Of a DNA stretch of 64,000 bases, positions 28,966 through 37,247 are shown one piece after another. This DNA comes from Streptomyces sp. NRRL F-2664 (lineage in GTDB: Bacteria; Actinomycetota; Actinomycetes; Streptomycetales; Streptomycetaceae): the NCBI RefSeq assembly GCF_000719345.1, contig NZ_JOFX01000026.1, positions 1-64,000 of the forward strand, in the 5' to 3' direction. The notes beneath the pieces are model-generated. The model was not told the DNA's origin. It searched no databases and worked only from the letters and a program-made list of their open reading frames with translations. The position numbers and the translations under genes were made by a program. The number at the start of each line of letters is the position of its first letter. Position 1 is the first letter of the stretch.

Positions 28966-29394
28966 GTGCGTCACCGTCGTTCCATCGCCGTCTCCGCCGC
29001 CGCGCTCCTCACCCTGGCCGGTGCCGCCGGCATCGCGCAGGCTCAGCCCGAGAGCCTCTACGCCCCGTCGGCCATGGTCTTCAGCGTCGCCCAGGGGGAC
29101 GACGCGGCGGCCCCCACCGTCGTGCGCGCCACCACCGTCAGCTGCGCCCCCGGCGCCCGGGGGACGCACCCCGACCCCGAGGCCGCCTGTGCGGCACTGA
29201 AGTCCGCCGGCGGCACGTTCGACCGGCTGCTGTCCGAGCCGAACCCGGACCGGGCGTGCCCCATGCACTACGACCCCGTCACCGTGTCCGCGGTCGGCGT
29301 GTGGGAGGGCCGCCGCGTCGCCTGGCACCACACCTTCTCCAACTCCTGCATCATGGGCGCGACCCTGAACGGCAACGCTGTCTTCGCGTTCTGA
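28966..29394 (+). CDS. Secreted subtilisin-inhibitor-like protein (SSI family)
   Basis: A 142-aa precursor. A signal peptide of ~26 residues (RHRRSIAVSAAALLTLAG, AQA cleavage) precedes a ~116-aa SSI domain. Four cysteines (60, 75, 98, 128) match the two disulfides of SSI. The reactive loop CPMHYDP gives P1 Met100 and P1' His101 (Val in classical SSI). Such proteins inhibit secreted serine proteases and transglutaminase-activating proteases around the time of aerial growth. The start is GTG with GAAAGAGAG upstream. Confidence 0.92.
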   Translation: MRHRRSIAVSAAALLTLAGAAGIAQAQPESLYAPSAMVFSVAQGDDAAAPTVVRATTVSCAPGARGTHPDPEAACAALKSAGGTFDRLLSEPNPDRACPMHYDPVTVSAVGVWEGRRVAWHHTFSNSCIMGATLNGNAVFAF

Positions 29395-29407
29395 CCGGCC
29401 GGCCCGC

Positions 29408-29443
29408 CCGGACGGCGCCGACGGAGGGGATGGCGCCGTCCGG
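29408..29443. terminator. Bidirectional terminator
   Basis: A 12-bp perfect stem CCGGACGGCGCC/GGCGCCGTCCGG with a 12-nt loop, between the convergent SSI and DUF2252 genes. Confidence 0.85.
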
Positions 29444-29450
29444 TCCGCGG

Positions 29451-30881
29451 TCAGGCCGACGGGAGTTCCCGTACGGGCAGGCGGCCCGCCCGCACCGCGT
29501 CGACCAGAGCCTGGTGATCGCGTTCGTTCTGGTCGGCGTACGCCTCGGCGAACTCGGCGAGCGCCCGGTCGAAGACGTCGCCGCGGCCGAGGTACGCGGC
29601 GATCGCCACCCGGTCCCCGGAACGCGCGTGCGCGCGGGCCAGGGTCATCCCGCAGGCGTTGCCGAAGGTCTCCAGCTGCGCGGGCGACATCGTCTCCGGC
29701 ATGGCGATGCCCTTCCAGTCGCGCAGCTGGCGGATGTAGAAGTCCCGCTTCCTGCCGTCGATGCCGTCCACCCGCTCCCAGCCCAGGAAGATGTCGCTCG
29801 CCGCCTGCATCAACCGCTGTCCCGACACGACGCGTTCGCCCTGGTTGTCGTACTGGCTCGCGCCCACGTGGTCGGCGAGCACGGAGGTGTCCGCCTCCTT
29901 CGCCTGGAGGAAGAGCGGGTCGCGGTCGTCCCTGCCGAGCAGGAGCAGGATCCAGCAGCGGGTGCCGACGCTGCCGACACCGACCACCTTGCGGGCGACG
30001 TCCACCAGGCGGTAGTCCTCCAGCAGCGCCCGCCGGTTGCTCTCCAGCGTGCGCCCGTAATGACCGACCAGGCCGCCCAGCCGGTCGACGAGCGCGCCGC
30101 GCTCATCGTCCGGAAGCAGGTCGGCGAGCGGCACCAGCAGCGGCGGGTCCGCCGCGATCCGCGGGCTGCCGTCGACCACCTCGGTGAGCTTGTCGAAGAC
30201 CTGCAGGCTGTCGCGCGAGCGGGCCTTCGCCATCGCCGTGGCCAGCTTCCTGCGGCCGCGCTTGTCGAGCTGCTCGGTGACGAGCGCCTCCAACCCCTCC
30301 GCGTCGATCTTCGCGTACCAGACGTCGAGATTGCCCATCCCGGCGAACCGCGTCATCGCCTCGCGGTAGGAGCGCACCGCGGAGTTCACGATACGGGCGC
30401 GCTCGGCCTCGTCGAAGCCGTTCGCCCGGGCGGCGATGACCAGGCTCGCGGACAGCCGCTTGACGTCCCACTCCCAGGGGCCGGGCAGCGTCTCGTCGAA
30501 GTCGTTGATGTCGAACATGAGCCGCCGCTCGGGCGAGGCCAGCAGGCGGAAGTTCAGCAGGTGCGCGTCACCGCACAGCTGGACCGCGATCCCCGAGTCC
30601 GCACTGCCGGCCAGGTCGGACGCCATGATCGCGGCGGCTCCCCGGTAGAAGCGGAACGGGGACTCCGTCATCCGCGCGTAGCGGATGGGGACCAGCTCGG
30701 GCACCCGCGTCGCGGACTGCGCCTCCAGGATCGCCAGCGGGTCCGGCCGGTTCGGGGACGGTTGGTACACGGCGTGCGCCGACCGGGGACACCGGCGCCG
30801 GGCCTCCTTGCCGATGGCCGCACGCTCCTCGGGCGTGGCCTCGGGCACCGCGCGCATCGCGGTGATCGCACTCCGGGACAT
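29451..30881 (-). CDS. DUF2252 family protein (kinase-like fold)
   Basis: A 476-aa protein. The DUF2252 hallmarks are FRFYRGAAAIMASDL, the catalytic-loop-like CGDAHLLNF, the DFD-like FDINDFDETLPGPWEWD and later VGVGSVGTRC. The GDxHxxN and DxxDFD arrangement resembles aminoglycoside-phosphotransferase-type kinases, so ATP-dependent phosphorylation is plausible but unproven. It is full length for the family. It stands alone, convergent with the SSI gene, with a long empty region upstream. Confidence 0.82.
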   Translation of the reverse strand: MSRSAITAMRAVPEATPEERAAIGKEARRRCPRSAHAVYQPSPNRPDPLAILEAQSATRVPELVPIRYARMTESPFRFYRGAAAIMASDLAGSADSGIAVQLCGDAHLLNFRLLASPERRLMFDINDFDETLPGPWEWDVKRLSASLVIAARANGFDEAERARIVNSAVRSYREAMTRFAGMGNLDVWYAKIDAEGLEALVTEQLDKRGRRKLATAMAKARSRDSLQVFDKLTEVVDGSPRIAADPPLLVPLADLLPDDERGALVDRLGGLVGHYGRTLESNRRALLEDYRLVDVARKVVGVGSVGTRCWILLLLGRDDRDPLFLQAKEADTSVLADHVGASQYDNQGERVVSGQRLMQAASDIFLGWERVDGIDGRKRDFYIRQLRDWKGIAMPETMSPAQLETFGNACGMTLARAHARSGDRVAIAAYLGRGDVFDRALAEFAEAYADQNERDHQALVDAVRAGRLPVRELPSA

Positions 30882-31375
30882 GGAGGCCCTCCTGACTCAC
30901 TGCCTGCTTGCCTACGTGGCCGCCCGACCGGGGTGGCCCCGGACCCGGCGTCGGCCGGCGGGCCGACCGGGCCGTTCCGGCTGTCGTGCCGCGTCAGCCC
31001 ACGGCGTCCCTCTCGGCCCGGGCCTCCGCCTCGGCGACGGCGATCACCACGCCGAGCGGTGCAGTGGACGTGTGCATGCCCTCCTGAGCTGGTGTCGCGC
31101 CCTGGCGCGGCGACTGACCGTGCCGAGGGACGGCCGCCCCGATCCCGGCACGCCACCTCGTCCTCAACTCTAGGTCTGCCGCCCGCCGGGCGCGCGAGGG
31201 CGCTTGCGGACGTCCTGGACCCGCGGCGTCGCCGTGCGGGACGGGTGTCGTACGCAGTGCCGGCGAAGAGCCCGCCACGGGCCGCGGATGCGGGGACGAC
31301 CGCCGGTGCGCAGCATGGAAGCACCTGCGCAGCAGGGTGCAGCACCCACGCCGGAACCCGCGCCGGGAGCCTGCC
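30882..31375. other. Intergenic region, ~490 bp, no supported gene
   Basis: Open frames exist on both strands only because of high GC. None has a ribosome site, a recognisable domain or a natural start. The region should hold the promoters of the divergent DUF2252 and CinY-like genes, but no clear box pair was found. Confidence 0.5.
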
Positions 31376-32425
31376 GTGAAGACAACGATCCCCGAACCTG
31401 CGGCCCGCACCGCCTGGGCGGCCCGGCTCCGGCCGCCGGCAGCCCGCCCGCCGGGTGCTGTACGCCGGCGGGCGGGACCTCCGACGGCCGCTTTCGCCGT
31501 CCTCGTCGTCGCCGCCCTGGTGGCCCTGCCCGGCGGACCGGCCCGCGCCTTCACGGGCGAGCACCACGAGGACATCACCCGGCGCGCCCTGCCCTGGCAG
31601 CCGGCCACGCTCGCCGAGATGGCCGACGCCCGCGACGGTGCGGTCAACGCCGACGACAAGCGCCCGTACTTCGACCTCGGCCCCCTCCACTGCGACAACG
31701 CCGACTACCTGGCGCCGCGCCACGCGCCCGACTACCCCCGCACGCGGGACCGGGCCACCACCGAGCTCGTCGCCTGCGTCGGCACGTCCGTCGCCCGCTT
31801 CCGCAACGCCCTACGGGCGGCCGACGGCCTCGTCGACGCCGACGGCCGGGTCCGCACGGACCAGACCGACCTGTCCGCACGCTGCATCTGGGACGAGCGG
31901 CCCGCACCGGCCAAGTGCGCCGTCCTCGAACAGCTCGGCCGCGGCTGGCACCCGCTGGAGGACTTCTACGCGCACTCCAACTGGACCGACCGGGCCGCCC
32001 CCGGACCCATCGGGACCGCCAACCCGCCGGGGCTGGGCCGTACCGACGTCGCCCCCTTCTTCGACATCCGCCGCTACAGCGGGATGAAGGACGCCGACTG
32101 GGCACGGGAGGTGCGCGCCCTCGTCCCCGAGGACCTTGCGACCGGCTGCTACCCGGACCTCGACTCCACCGGGGTCAGGCCCGCCGACTGCGCCGGCCGC
32201 GTCGCCCACAACCGCGACCTCAACAAGGACACGCCGGCGTCCGTCCGCTCGAAGACCGGTGACAACTTCCGCCGGGCCACCGCGGCAGCGAGCGCCGAGA
32301 TCAGCCGCCAGTGGAAGGCCTTCGAGGCCGAACTGCGCGCCACGTACCCGGACATGCGGCGCGGGGCACAGATGGTCTGCGCCCTCGTCCACGACGACCC
32401 GGCCGCCGCCTGCCCGCCCCCCTGA
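31376..32425 (+). CDS. Secreted CinY/HET-C-like (zinc-dependent phospholipase C-like) protein
   Basis: A 349-aa exported protein. The N-terminus is long and Arg-rich, with a hydrophobic signal segment (FAVLVVAALVALPGGPARA) at about residues 43-62. The mature part begins AFTGEHHEDITRRAL and contains GWHPLEDFYAHSNWTD, the histidine/aspartate motif of HET-C and the zinc-dependent phospholipase C/P1 nuclease superfamily. Six or more cysteines suggest disulfides. GTG is used, with GGGAG upstream. Related actinobacterial proteins are called CinY; substrate unknown. Confidence 0.75.
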   Translation: MKTTIPEPAARTAWAARLRPPAARPPGAVRRRAGPPTAAFAVLVVAALVALPGGPARAFTGEHHEDITRRALPWQPATLAEMADARDGAVNADDKRPYFDLGPLHCDNADYLAPRHAPDYPRTRDRATTELVACVGTSVARFRNALRAADGLVDADGRVRTDQTDLSARCIWDERPAPAKCAVLEQLGRGWHPLEDFYAHSNWTDRAAPGPIGTANPPGLGRTDVAPFFDIRRYSGMKDADWAREVRALVPEDLATGCYPDLDSTGVRPADCAGRVAHNRDLNKDTPASVRSKTGDNFRRATAAASAEISRQWKAFEAELRATYPDMRRGAQMVCALVHDDPAAACPPP

Positions 32426-32493
32426 CGGCCCGGCCCCGCCGGCGGCCCTGCCCTCCGGCGGCCCGTCCGACCGGCTGACTCCCGGGCGGGTCG

Positions 32494-32519
32494 TCCAGCC
32501 GCCCCACGGGGCGGCTGGA
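32494..32519 (+). promoter_or_regulatory. Hairpin abutting the MFS ribosome site
   Basis: Twelve-base arms TCCAGCCGCCCC/GGGGCGGCTGGA form a very strong hairpin ending 11 nt before the MFS start. Its 3' arm includes GGA of the likely ribosome site (GGAAG). It may terminate the upstream gene or restrain translation of the transporter. Confidence 0.55.
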
Positions 32520-32530
32520 AGCATGCCCCC

Positions 32531-34150
32531 ATGGCATCCACGGCAGGGACGGCGACCGGAAACCCACCGAAGGCGCGACTGGTCCTGCTGACGCTCGCGG
32601 CGGGCCAGTTCCTGATGGCGCTCGACAGCTCCGTCATGAACGTCTCCATCGCGACGGTGGCAGAGGACACCGGCACGACCGTGACCGGGATCCAGGGCGC
32701 CATCACGGCCTACACCCTCGTGATGGCAATGCTCATGATCCCCGGCGGCAAGGTCGGCGTGCTCATCGGCCGCAAGCGCGCCTTCCTCATCGGCTGCGTC
32801 ATCTACGGTTGCGGCTCCCTCGTCACCGCCCTCGCCCCCAACCTCACGGTGCTGCTGATCGGCTGGTCCTTCCTGGAGGGGGTGGGGGCGTCGCTCATCC
32901 TGCCCGCGATCGTCGCGCTCGTCGCCGGCAACTTCCCCGTCGAACGCCGCCCCGCCGCCTACGGACTCGTCGCGGCGGCCGGTGCCATCGCCATCGCGCT
33001 CGGGCCCCTCATCGGCGGGATCGCCACCACCTACTTCTCCTGGCGGTGGGTCTTCGCCGGCGAAGTGCTGATGGTGGCCGGCATCCTCGTGCTCGCCCGC
33101 CCCATCGCGGACGCCGTGAGCGGCGACCGCCCCCGCATCGACCTCGTCGGCGTGGTCCTGTCGGCGCTCGGGCTGGGGACCTTCGTCTACGGAGTCCTCC
33201 GCTCCGACGAGTGGGGCTGGTTCAGGCCGAAGCCGGACGGACCCGCGTGGTTCGGGGTCTCCCTCACCCTGTGGCTGATGCTGCTGGGCCTCTTCCTTGT
33301 CTGGCTCTTCCTCCGCTGGGAGGGACGCCAGGTGGAACGGCGGCGGGAGCCGCTCGTCGACCCGGCCATGCTGCAGAACAAGCAGCTCGCCGGCGGGCTG
33401 ACGATGTTCTTCTTCCAGTACCTGGTGATGATGGGCGTCTTCTTCGTCGTCCCGCTCTACCTGTCGGTCGCCCTGGGCCTGTCCGCGCTGTCGACCGGCG
33501 CCCGGCTCCTGCCGCTGTCGGTGACGCTGCTGGCGGCCGCGGTCCTGATCCCGCGGTTCCTCCCGGACGTCTCCCCGCGCCGCGTGGTCAGGCTCGGGAC
33601 CCTGTCCCTGCTGACGGGTGCGCTCTTTCTGCTGGGCGCGCTCGACGTGGACGCCGGAGCGGAGGTGGTCACCGTACCCCTGCTGCTCATCGGGTTCGGC
33701 ATGGGCGCCCTCGCCTCCCAACTGGGCGCGGTCACCGTCTCCGCGGTGCCGCAGGCGCAGTCCGCAGAGGTGGGAGGCGTCCAGAACGCGGTCACCAACC
33801 TGGGTTCGTCCATCGGCACGGCACTCGCCGGGTCCATCATGATCGCGACGCTCACGACCTCCTTCCTGGCCGCCGTCCAGGAGAACCCGGCCGTCCCCGC
33901 CGCGGTCAAGAGCCGGGCGACCGTACAACTGGCCGCCGGCGCGCCCTTCCTGTCCGACGCCCAGCTGGAGAGCGCCCTCGCCGAGGCCGGTGTCAGCCCG
34001 GAGCTGGCCGACGCCACCCTCGCCGCCAATGAGGAGGCCCGGGTCGACGGCCTGCGCGCGGCCCTGTCCGTCCTGGCCTTCGCCGCGCTCGTCGCGCTGT
34101 TCTTCACCCAGCGCATCCCGACGGCCCAGCCGTCCGGGAAAACCCTTTGA
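32531..34150 (+). CDS. MFS drug-efflux-type transporter (DHA2, 14-TM)
   Basis: A 539-aa proton-driven exporter of the DHA2 family. The helix-1 motif AAGQFLMALDSSVMNVSIATV and the motif-A loop GGKVGVLIGRKRAFLIG are clear, and about 14 hydrophobic segments are spread over the length, with RWVFAGEVLM and TNLGSSIGTALAGS in the second half. The ATG has a weak GGAAG site next to a strong hairpin. The substrate is unknown; a HipA-like kinase gene follows 33 bp later. Export of toxic compounds or antibiotics is a general family inference. Confidence 0.87.
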   Translation: MASTAGTATGNPPKARLVLLTLAAGQFLMALDSSVMNVSIATVAEDTGTTVTGIQGAITAYTLVMAMLMIPGGKVGVLIGRKRAFLIGCVIYGCGSLVTALAPNLTVLLIGWSFLEGVGASLILPAIVALVAGNFPVERRPAAYGLVAAAGAIAIALGPLIGGIATTYFSWRWVFAGEVLMVAGILVLARPIADAVSGDRPRIDLVGVVLSALGLGTFVYGVLRSDEWGWFRPKPDGPAWFGVSLTLWLMLLGLFLVWLFLRWEGRQVERRREPLVDPAMLQNKQLAGGLTMFFFQYLVMMGVFFVVPLYLSVALGLSALSTGARLLPLSVTLLAAAVLIPRFLPDVSPRRVVRLGTLSLLTGALFLLGALDVDAGAEVVTVPLLLIGFGMGALASQLGAVTVSAVPQAQSAEVGGVQNAVTNLGSSIGTALAGSIMIATLTTSFLAAVQENPAVPAAVKSRATVQLAAGAPFLSDAQLESALAEAGVSPELADATLAANEEARVDGLRAALSVLAFAALVALFFTQRIPTAQPSGKTL

Positions 34151-34177
34151 TCGTGCCCGTCGCCCGCCCGATAGCCT
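34147..34177 (+). promoter_or_regulatory. Leaderless promoter of the HipA-like gene
   Basis: TTGATC (34147-34152, overlapping the MFS stop codon) and TAGCCT (34172-34177) with 19-bp spacing. Six bases (GGGAAA) then lead to the ATG at 34184. The kinase gene can thus be transcribed independently of the transporter. Confidence 0.5.
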
Positions 34178-34183
34178 GGGAAA

Positions 34184-35032
34184 ATGCTCACAGAAGTGAT
34201 CGCGACCCGCTATGTGACGCCCCTGCGCGAGGGCGGCTCGCTCCCCGGGATCGTCGAGGCCGACGACCTCGGCACCTACGTCATGAAGTTCACCGGTGCC
34301 GGCCAGGGCCGCAAGACCCTGGTCGCCGAGGTCGTCTGCGGCCGCCTGGCCCAGCGGCTGGGGCTGAGGGTCCCCACCCTGGTGCGGATGCAGCTCGACC
34401 CCGTGATCGGGCTCGCCGAGCCCGACCAGGAGGTCCAGGAACTGCTCAAGGCCAGCGGCGGCCTCAACCTCGGCATGGACTACCTGCCCGGTTCCCTCGG
34501 CTTCGACCCGCTCGCGTACCGGGTGGACCCGGCCGAGGCCGGGCGCGTGGTCTGGTTCGACGCCCTGATCAACAACGTCGACCGGTCCTGGCGCAACCCG
34601 AACATGCTGGTCTGGCACGGTGACCTCTGGCTCATCGACCACGGCGCCACCATGATCTGGCACCACAACTGGCCCACGGCACAGGCCGCCGCCGCCAAGC
34701 CCTACAACGCCTCCGACCACGTGCTGGCCCCCGTGGGCCCGGACATCGAGGCGGCGGCCGCCGCACTCGCCCCGCTGGTCACCGAGGAACTGCTCACCGA
34801 GGTCACCGCCGAGGTCCCGGACGAGTGGCTGGTCGACGAGCCGGGCTTCGACTCCACCGACGCGCTGCGCCGCGCCTACGTGGAGGCGCTGCTGCCGCGC
34901 GCGGCCACGATCCACGAGAGGATCTCGCTGGAGGCCGAGGTGAAGGCGTCGGCCGGACCTCCCGGCTGGCTCACCGACCACCTGCCGGAATGGCCCCACA
35001 AGACCGACAAGAAGAAGAGCGGCGACGAGTGA
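34184..35032 (+). CDS. HipA-like kinase family protein
   Basis: A 282-aa protein resembling the HipA/PI3K-like kinase fold. Candidate catalytic residues are present: K35 (TYVMKFTG), E49, D133 with N138/N140 (INNVDRSWRNPN) and D152 of LIDHG as the metal-binding DFG equivalent. It is shorter than toxin HipA (~440 aa) and has no HipB partner. The ATG is leaderless. The stop codon overlaps the start of a DUF3037 gene by 4 nt, so the two proteins are translationally coupled and probably work together. The target is unknown. Confidence 0.8.
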   Translation: MLTEVIATRYVTPLREGGSLPGIVEADDLGTYVMKFTGAGQGRKTLVAEVVCGRLAQRLGLRVPTLVRMQLDPVIGLAEPDQEVQELLKASGGLNLGMDYLPGSLGFDPLAYRVDPAEAGRVVWFDALINNVDRSWRNPNMLVWHGDLWLIDHGATMIWHHNWPTAQAAAAKPYNASDHVLAPVGPDIEAAAAALAPLVTEELLTEVTAEVPDEWLVDEPGFDSTDALRRAYVEALLPRAATIHERISLEAEVKASAGPPGWLTDHLPEWPHKTDKKKSGDE

Positions 35033-35412
35033 CCGAGCGGGACGTGTTCGAGTACGCACTGGTGCGCGTGGTGCCCCGGATGGAACGCGGCGAGTGTTTC
35101 AACGCCGGCGTGATCGTCTACTGCCGGGCGCACTCCTACGTCGCCGCGCGCACCCACCTCGACGAGGCGAAGCTCCTCGCGCTGGACCCGGCGGCCGACG
35201 TGGCCGGCGTACGGGCCGCCCTGCGCGGGGTGGAAGGCGTGTGCGGCGGCGGGGAAGCGGCGGGACAGGCGGCGGGGGACGACGCGGGGCGCCGGTTCCG
35301 CTGGCTGATCGCCCCGCGCAGCACCGTGGTCCAGCCCGGGCCGGTGCACACCGGCCTGACGGCCGACCCCGCGGCGGAGGTGGAGCGGCTGCTGGACCTC
35401 CTGGTGCGCTGA
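35029..35412 (+). CDS. DUF3037 family protein
   Basis: A 127-aa protein whose start (EYALVRVVPRMERGECFNAG) and end (RFRWLIAPRSTVVQPGPVHT) are the DUF3037 signature; the middle carries a Gly/Ala-rich loop. The GTG overlaps the TGA of the HipA-like gene (GTGA). Pairing of DUF3037 with HipA-like kinases recurs in other genomes (recalled), which suggests a substrate, inhibitor or adaptor role. It has no HTH, so it is not a HipB-type antitoxin. Confidence 0.8.
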   Translation: MTERDVFEYALVRVVPRMERGECFNAGVIVYCRAHSYVAARTHLDEAKLLALDPAADVAGVRAALRGVEGVCGGGEAAGQAAGDDAGRRFRWLIAPRSTVVQPGPVHTGLTADPAAEVERLLDLLVR

Positions 35413-35443
35413 CCGCCCGCCGCAGCGCACGGGCCGGTCGCCG

Positions 35444-35472
35444 TTGACACGGGGTGCCAGGGCTCCTAGCGT
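35444..35472 (+). promoter_or_regulatory. Strong sigma-70-type promoter of the SDR pair
   Basis: TTGACA (35444-35449) and TAGCGT (35467-35472) at 17-bp spacing, ~72 bp before the start codon. Downstream, CTAAGCGGTTGCT (35489-35501) resembles operators of TetR-type regulators found before acyl-CoA metabolism genes in actinobacteria. Confidence 0.75.
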
Positions 35473-35543
35473 CTCCTCAGCTGAAGCTACTAAGCGGTTG
35501 CTCACCTCTGGGCGGCCGTGTCTCTAGGGCGAGGAGAACCAGC

Positions 35544-36305
35544 ATGTCCACCACCGAGCAGCGCGTCGCGATCGTGACCGGGGCGGCCCGGGGCATCGGC
35601 GCGGCCACCGCCGTGCGCCTGGCCGCCGAGGGCCGCGCCGTCGCCGTACTCGACCTCGACGAGGCGGCCTGCAAGGACACCGTCGAGGCCATCACGGCGG
35701 CCGGCGGCCGGGCGCTGGCGGTCGGCTGCGACGTCTCGGACGGCGCCCAGGTGGAGGCGGCCGTCGAGCGCGTCGCCGCCGAACTCGGCGCTCCCACCAT
35801 CCTGGTCAACAACGCCGGTGTGCTGCGCGACAATCTGCTCTTCAAGATGAGCGAGTCCGACTGGGACACCGTCATGAACGTGCACCTGCGCGGTGCCTTC
35901 CTGATGTCGAAGGCGTGTCAGAAGTACATGGTGGAGGCGAAGTTCGGCCGCATCGTGAACCTCTCCAGCAGCTCGGCCCTCGGCAACCGCGGCCAGGTCA
36001 ACTACTCCGCGGCCAAGGCCGGTCTGCAGGGCTTCACCAAGACCCTCGCCATCGAGCTCGGCAAGTTCGGCGTCACCGCCAACGCGGTCGCGCCCGGCTT
36101 CATCGTCACCGAGATGACCGCCCAGACGGCCGCCCGCGTCGGCATGGGCTTCGAGGACTTCCAGGCGGCCGCGGCCACCCAGATCCCGGTGCAGCGCGTC
36201 GGCCGTCCGGACGACATCGCCAACGCCATCGCCTTCTTCACCGGTGAGGCCGCCGGCTTCGTCTCCGGCCAGGTCATGTACGTGGCCGGCGGCCCCCTCA
36301 ACTGA
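35544..36305 (+). CDS. FabG-like 3-oxoacyl-ACP/CoA reductase (SDR)
   Basis: A 253-aa short-chain dehydrogenase. Cofactor motif TGAARGIG, acidic D-L-D after strand 2, NNAG, catalytic serine in NLSSSS, YSAAK tyrosine/lysine and the PGFIVTEM loop are all present. It reduces a 3-oxoacyl thioester with NAD(P)H. GAGGAGAA precedes the ATG. It shares a promoter with a second SDR 28 bp downstream. The TetR-like operator suggests a role in fatty-acid or CoA-thioester catabolism rather than the housekeeping fab cluster. Confidence 0.85.
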   Translation: MSTTEQRVAIVTGAARGIGAATAVRLAAEGRAVAVLDLDEAACKDTVEAITAAGGRALAVGCDVSDGAQVEAAVERVAAELGAPTILVNNAGVLRDNLLFKMSESDWDTVMNVHLRGAFLMSKACQKYMVEAKFGRIVNLSSSSALGNRGQVNYSAAKAGLQGFTKTLAIELGKFGVTANAVAPGFIVTEMTAQTAARVGMGFEDFQAAAATQIPVQRVGRPDDIANAIAFFTGEAAGFVSGQVMYVAGGPLN

Positions 36306-36333
36306 CGCGACCGACGAGAGGCAGGCGTACGCC

Positions 36334-37095
36334 ATGACATACAGCGGTACCGACAGCGGCAGGGTCGCGCTGATCACCGGAGCGAGCCGGGGCATCGGCT
36401 ACGGCATCGCCGAGACGCTGGTCGCCCGGGGCGACCGGCTCTGCATCACCGGGCGCAACGAGGAGGCCCTCAAGGAGGCCGTGGAGCGCCTCGGGGCGGA
36501 CCGGGTGATCGGGGTGGCGGGGAAGGCGCACGACGAGGCCCACCAGGCCCACGCCGTCGAGCGCACGATGGAGGCCTTCGGCCGGGTCGACTTCCTCGTG
36601 AACAACGCGGGCACCAATCCGGTCTTCGGACCGATCGCGGACCTGGACCTCGGGGTCGCGCGCAAGGTCTTCGAGACCAATGTGATCTCGGCGCTGGGCT
36701 TCGCCCAGCGGACCTGGCACGCCTGGCAGAAGGAGAACGGCGGGGCGATCGTGAACATCGCCTCGATCGCCGGGGTCTCCGCCTCGCCCTTCATCGGCGC
36801 GTACGGGATGAGCAAGGCCGCCATGGTCAACCTCACCCTCCAGCTCGCCCACGAGATGGCGCCCGGCGTCCGGGTCAACGCGATCGCCCCGGCGGTGGTC
36901 AAGACGAAGTTCGCCCAGGCGCTCTACGAGGGCCGGGAGCAGGAGGCCGCGGCGGCCTACCCGCTCGGCCGGCTCGGGCTTCCGGAGGACATCGGCGGGG
37001 CCGCGGCGTTTCTTACATCTGCACAAGCGGAATGGATCACGGGGCAAACTCTGGTCGTCGACGGTGGGATGTTCCTCAATGCCGGGGTGCACTGA
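36334..37095 (+). CDS. SDR-family oxidoreductase
   Basis: A 253-aa short-chain dehydrogenase with TGASRGIG, VNNAGTNP, the serine in IASIAGVSAS, YGMSK for the catalytic tyrosine/lysine and VVDGGMFLN at the end. It is co-transcribed with the FabG-like gene (28 bp gap), to which it is only moderately similar, so the pair may act in sequence on one substrate. The start ATG has GAGAGGCAGG upstream. The substrate is unknown. Confidence 0.83.
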   Translation: MTYSGTDSGRVALITGASRGIGYGIAETLVARGDRLCITGRNEEALKEAVERLGADRVIGVAGKAHDEAHQAHAVERTMEAFGRVDFLVNNAGTNPVFGPIADLDLGVARKVFETNVISALGFAQRTWHAWQKENGGAIVNIASIAGVSASPFIGAYGMSKAAMVNLTLQLAHEMAPGVRVNAIAPAVVKTKFAQALYEGREQEAAAAYPLGRLGLPEDIGGAAAFLTSAQAEWITGQTLVVDGGMFLNAGVH

Positions 37096-37163
37096 CCGAT
37101 AATCGGACGAATTTGCCTCCGAAAGGGAGGAAAATGCGTACCGAATAGGCACGGAACCGGTCA

Positions 37164-37213
37164 AGTGCCTCACGAAACCAACCCATTGGATTCGTGAGGC
37201 ACTGCGGTAGGGT
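37164..37213 (+). promoter_or_regulatory. 13-bp inverted repeat overlapping a promoter
   Basis: AGTGCCTCACGAA (37164-37176) and its exact complement (37191-37203) flank a 14-nt spacer. TTGGAT (37186-37191) and TAGGGT (37208-37213) form a promoter with 16-bp spacing whose core lies over the right arm. It could terminate the SDR pair, serve as an operator for the downstream lipoprotein gene, or both. Confidence 0.6.
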
Positions 37214-37247
37214 CTGCCGCACCCCTGGCTGATCGAGGAGCGTGCAC

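Noticed and set aside
30668..31723. Leftward frame in the region between DUF2252 and CinY-like genes
   Set aside because: Overlaps the start of DUF2252 in another frame and has no start signal or domain.
31811..35059. 1082-codon leftward frame across the CinY-like, MFS and HipA-like genes
   Set aside because: No start signal and no motif; antisense artefact.
37164..37203. Inverted repeat considered as ends of an insertion sequence
   Set aside because: The arms are only 14 nt apart and no transposase exists in the window.
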